7,974 nt of DNA from the NCBI GenBank assembly GCA_002293615.1, contig DBDN01000050.1:8625-16598 (forward strand), given 5' to 3'. The position numbers were made by a program, and so were the translations under genes. The notes under the pieces were generated by a model. It saw only the letters and a program-made list of their open reading frames with translations, searched no databases and was not told the origin of the DNA. Below, in pieces: positions 6,496-7,974 of this stretch. The stretch comes from Betaproteobacteria bacterium UBA931. Its GTDB lineage: Bacteria; Pseudomonadota; Gammaproteobacteria; Burkholderiales; Casimicrobiaceae. How positions within the stretch are numbered: the first letter of the stretch is position 1; each line of letters begins with the position of its first letter.

Positions 6496-6780
6496 TTAAG
6501 CAACCAATTCAATCTTCACGGTTTTCCCGAGCGCAGAAGCAGCACTTGCTAACGTTGTTAACGTCAGACTGGTATCGCTTTCATCCAAGAGCCGGTTGAG
6601 CGCAGAGCGGCTGGTACGCATCCGCTTTGCCAGTGTTGTCTTGGTGAGTTTTTGCGCTGTCATTTCCTGCTCAATCTGCCATGCGAGTACGCGTTTAACG
6701 GCAACTGCCGTTGTTTCTTCCAGCATGGCTTCTTCTTCAAGAAAATCGTCGAAACTACTGCCAATGTGTTTGTTTTTCAT
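6496..6780 (-). CDS. HTH (Xre-type) antitoxin-like regulator without its own toxin
   Basis: The protein has 94 residues. It begins MKNKHIGSSFDDFLEEEAML, a start I recall from small Xre-like antitoxins of RelE-type toxin pairs. An HTH follows at about 41-72 (MTAQKLTKTTLAKRMRTSRS, ALNRLLD), and it closes with LTTLASAASALGKTVKIEL, the usual end of this family. AAGGAG at 6793-6788, 7 nt before the ATG, gives a good start. It lies 42 bases after the antitoxin gene on the same strand, so it is probably the third gene of the operon. In related loci its partner toxin is normally encoded just upstream. Here that place is held by a different, complete toxin-antitoxin pair, so it may be an orphan, an extra regulator of this operon, or a second antitoxin. 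Confidence 0.75.
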   Translation of the reverse strand: MKNKHIGSSFDDFLEEEAMLEETTAVAVKRVLAWQIEQEMTAQKLTKTTLAKRMRTSRSALNRLLDESDTSLTLTTLASAASALGKTVKIELVA

Positions 6781-6822
6781 TGGCTGACTCCTTTTATTTT
6801 TTTGGGAGGCACTGACAACTTC

Positions 6823-7122
6823 TTAGCCGTGCTTTATGGTCAGCTTTAAGCCAAGCGCGGAAAAAACACGTTGTATTGTGTCAAATCTTGGGCTTGCGTC
6901 TGGTCGCAAGGCTTTATAAAGCGCTTCGCGCGTGATGCCCGAACTTTCAGCAATATCAGCCATGCCGCGCGCCCGCGCAATTGTTCCGAGCGCGCCGGCC
7001 AATGCTCCTGGATCGTTTTCATCAAGTACGATGGCGAGATACTCGGCAATGGCTTTATCATCGTTAAGATGTTCGGCCATATCAAAGTCTGGCAACTCGG
7101 AAATTTTTATTTTTTTGTTCAT
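6823..7122 (-). CDS. HI1420-type addiction module antitoxin
   Basis: This is the antitoxin and autorepressor of the preceding toxin; 99 residues from the ATG at 7122. I chose this ATG because GGAGGA (7134-7129) stands 6 nt before it; the in-frame TTG at 7128 would touch that ribosome binding site. The N-terminal half (ISELPDFDMAEHLNDDKAIA, then EYLAIVLDENDPGALAGALG) is the toxin-binding part of the family. ARARGMADIAESSGITREAL followed by YKAL is the HTH, and FDTIQRVFSALGLKLTI the family C-terminus. The toxin stop (TGA, 7127-7125) precedes the start by two bases. The neutralising role follows from the family; autorepression is supported by the palindrome in the operon promoter (7430-7447). 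Confidence 0.85.
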   Translation of the reverse strand: MNKKIKISELPDFDMAEHLNDDKAIAEYLAIVLDENDPGALAGALGTIARARGMADIAESSGITREALYKALRPDASPRFDTIQRVFSALGLKLTIKHG

Positions 7123-7124
7123 AT

Positions 7125-7421
7125 TCAATCCTCCAATCTTTCTGCTAACGCTATGGCATTTACGATGTCCTTTTGCTGTGTCGACTTTTCGCCGCCGCCT
7201 AGCATCACGATTAAAATGCTGCCGTGCTTGACGTAATACATTCTCCAGCCCGGTCCGAAACTCTCACGCATTTCGAACACCCCATTTCCAACTGATTTAA
7301 CGTCACCGAGATTGCCGCCTTGTGCTTTTTCCAAACGGCGAGCGAGACGAAGTTTTGTTGTGCTATCCTTAATGCCTGATAGCCATTCGTCGAATTCGGG
7401 TGTTCTTTTGATTGTGTACAT
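7125..7421 (-). CDS. RelE/HigB-superfamily toxin (HI1419 / Gp49-like)
   Basis: The protein has 98 residues, the typical length. MYTIKRTPEFDEWLSGIKD opens the family fold. LRLARRLEKAQGGNLGDVKS, then VFEMRESFGPGWRMYYV (49-64) and LGGGEKSTQQKDIVNAIAL (74-92) are its diagnostic blocks, with the conserved GPG-R-YY core and G-KSTQ-KDI tail intact. Family members are thought to inhibit growth by cleaving mRNA at the ribosome. The gene precedes its antitoxin by two bases, in the toxin-first order of higBA-like pairs. The ATG at 7421 has no clear Shine-Dalgarno and begins about 7 nt after the -10 box, so translation probably starts on a leaderless or near-leaderless mRNA. That would keep toxin output low compared with the antitoxin, which has a strong ribosome binding site (inference). 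Confidence 0.87.
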   Translation of the reverse strand: MYTIKRTPEFDEWLSGIKDSTTKLRLARRLEKAQGGNLGDVKSVGNGVFEMRESFGPGWRMYYVKHGSILIVMLGGGEKSTQQKDIVNAIALAERLED

Positions 7422-7427
7422 GGTTTT

Positions 7428-7456
7428 ATTGTAATCGCTCGATTACACCATGTCAA
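7428..7456 (-). promoter_or_regulatory. Sigma70 promoter of the toxin-antitoxin operon
   Basis: On the - strand TTGACA (7456-7451, perfect) is followed by exactly 17 nt and TACAAT (7433-7428, 5 of 6). Only six bases separate the -10 from the toxin ATG. Confidence 0.8.
7430..7447. promoter_or_regulatory. 18-bp palindromic operator overlapping the -10 box
   Basis: TGTAATCG-CT-CGATTACA has perfect 8-bp arms around a 2-base centre. It covers the downstream part of the spacer and half of the -10 box. A repressor dimer here, most likely the HTH antitoxin alone or with toxin, would block RNA polymerase. Confidence 0.7.
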
Positions 7457-7507
7457 TGGTTAAGCATCTATTTTTCTCAAAAACGACCTAGCAACAACCT
7501 TATAACG

Positions 7508-7974
7508 TCAATCCAAAGACGCGGCTATTTTTGACATATCTGGCGCGTAGTACACCGATTGCAGTATCCGCAGGTCGCGATGACCGCTAATCTTAGCCAG
7601 AGTCATCACGTCCACCTTAGCGGCCAGCCGCGTCAAAGCCTCGCGCCGGGAATCGTGGAAGTGCAGGTCGTCGATCATCGCGCGGGCGCGGGCTTTTCGG
7701 AACAGCGATTCAAGCTGGCTTCCGGTAATGCCGAATACAAAATTTGAGTTGTACGATTTTTCCGTACAACTGCGCATCTGCTCGATGATGCGGATCGCTT
7801 CGCGTGAGAGCGGGACAACGCGCGACGATCCGTTTTTTGTCTCTATCAATTTTGCTGTTCGCGCTTTCAGATCCACACGATCCCATGTCAATCCGACAAT
7901 CTCACCGGCACGCATGGCCGTCTCGATTGCAAAGAGCAGGCATGCTCCGACGCGGGCTTGCAACGTTTCCGGCG
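7508..7974 (-). CDS. int: Phage-type tyrosine recombinase/integrase, C-terminal catalytic domain (5' end outside window)
   Basis: The frame is open to the right edge; residues before the TTG at 7963 read PET, joining the family pattern ET-QARVGACLLFAIETAMR, so this is a partial gene, not a 151-residue protein. The catalytic set is complete (numbered from that TTG): Arg18 in TAMRAGEI, Lys43 on the beta-hairpin (ETKNGSSRVV), H103-x-x-R106 in HFHDSRRE, His128 in SGHRDLR, and the tyrosine nucleophile at 138 or 139 in SVYYAPDM. It should therefore be active if the N-terminal arm- and core-binding domains are present beyond the window. The role is integration and excision of the prophage at an attachment site. 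No tRNA or obvious att core is visible in the 87 bases after the stop. It runs in the same direction as the toxin-antitoxin operon, whose promoter lies in that gap. Confidence 0.88.
   Translation of the reverse strand, partial: PETLQARVGACLLFAIETAMRAGEIVGLTWDRVDLKARTAKLIETKNGSSRVVPLSREAIRIIEQMRSCTEKSYNSNFVFGITGSQLESLFRKARARAMIDDLHFHDSRREALTRLAAKVDVMTLAKISGHRDLRILQSVYYAPDMSKIAASLD
7747..7771. repeat. Perfect 9-bp inverted repeat inside the integrase gene
   Basis: AGTTGTACG (7747-7755) and CGTACAACT (7763-7771) are perfect reverse complements around a 7-base loop. It encodes the SCTEKSYN stretch, a variable insert between the hairpin strand and the NFVFG block, so the structure sits where the protein tolerates change. 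Confidence 0.55.

Noticed and set aside
7126..7128. TTG as start of the antitoxin, overlapping the toxin stop
   Set aside because: It abuts GGAGGA with no spacing; the ATG at 7122 is spaced correctly.
7448..7507. Possible attachment site next to the integrase stop
   Set aside because: No tRNA end and no repeat pair can be seen within the window; the other att copy would lie outside it.

Overview
The window looks like one end of an integrated tailed-phage genome (prophage) in a Gram-negative bacterium, most likely a proteobacterium of medium G+C. Three things support this: a packed one-strand tail-fibre gene set on the left, a tyrosine recombinase running off the right edge, and defence and toxin-antitoxin cargo between them. 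The host genus cannot be read from the sequence. The AbiL/RloB-type and HI1419/HI1420-type assignments come from recognised motifs, not from a database search.

Layout. Positions 1-4135 (+ strand) hold five tail or baseplate genes: a 5'-truncated DUF4815-type protein, a protein with a GIDPLAQTF motif, a small protein with YD-like strand repeats, a tail-fibre-like protein ending in an F5/8C (discoidin-like) domain, and a putative tail-fibre assembly protein. They are joined by 1-base stop/start overlaps or gaps of a few bases and are probably co-transcribed. Positions 4193-6147 (- strand) hold a two-gene operon, an ABC/AAA15-type ATPase followed by an RloB-family protein with a Toprim-like acidic motif. 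It has a near-consensus promoter and an AGGAGG ribosome binding site. This operon is G+C-richer than the fibre genes and is bracketed at 4142-4170 and 6378-6431 by inverted copies of a sequence resembling the ends of IS21-family elements, so it looks like an inserted cassette.

Positions 6496-7421 (- strand) hold a three-gene operon: a RelE/HigB-like toxin, its HI1420-type antitoxin, and a second HTH antitoxin-like gene with no toxin of its own. Its promoter carries an 18-bp palindrome next to the -10 box and would produce an almost leaderless toxin mRNA. Positions 7508-7974 (- strand) hold the C-terminal catalytic part of a phage-type integrase.

As a whole, the + strand genes build the adsorption apparatus, the ATPase-RloB pair probably protects the lysogen from other phages, the toxin-antitoxin operon probably stabilises the element, and the integrase inserts and excises it. 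No lysis genes are seen next to the tail genes; that place is taken by the cargo. No tRNA, rRNA, CRISPR array or convincing rho-independent terminator was found.
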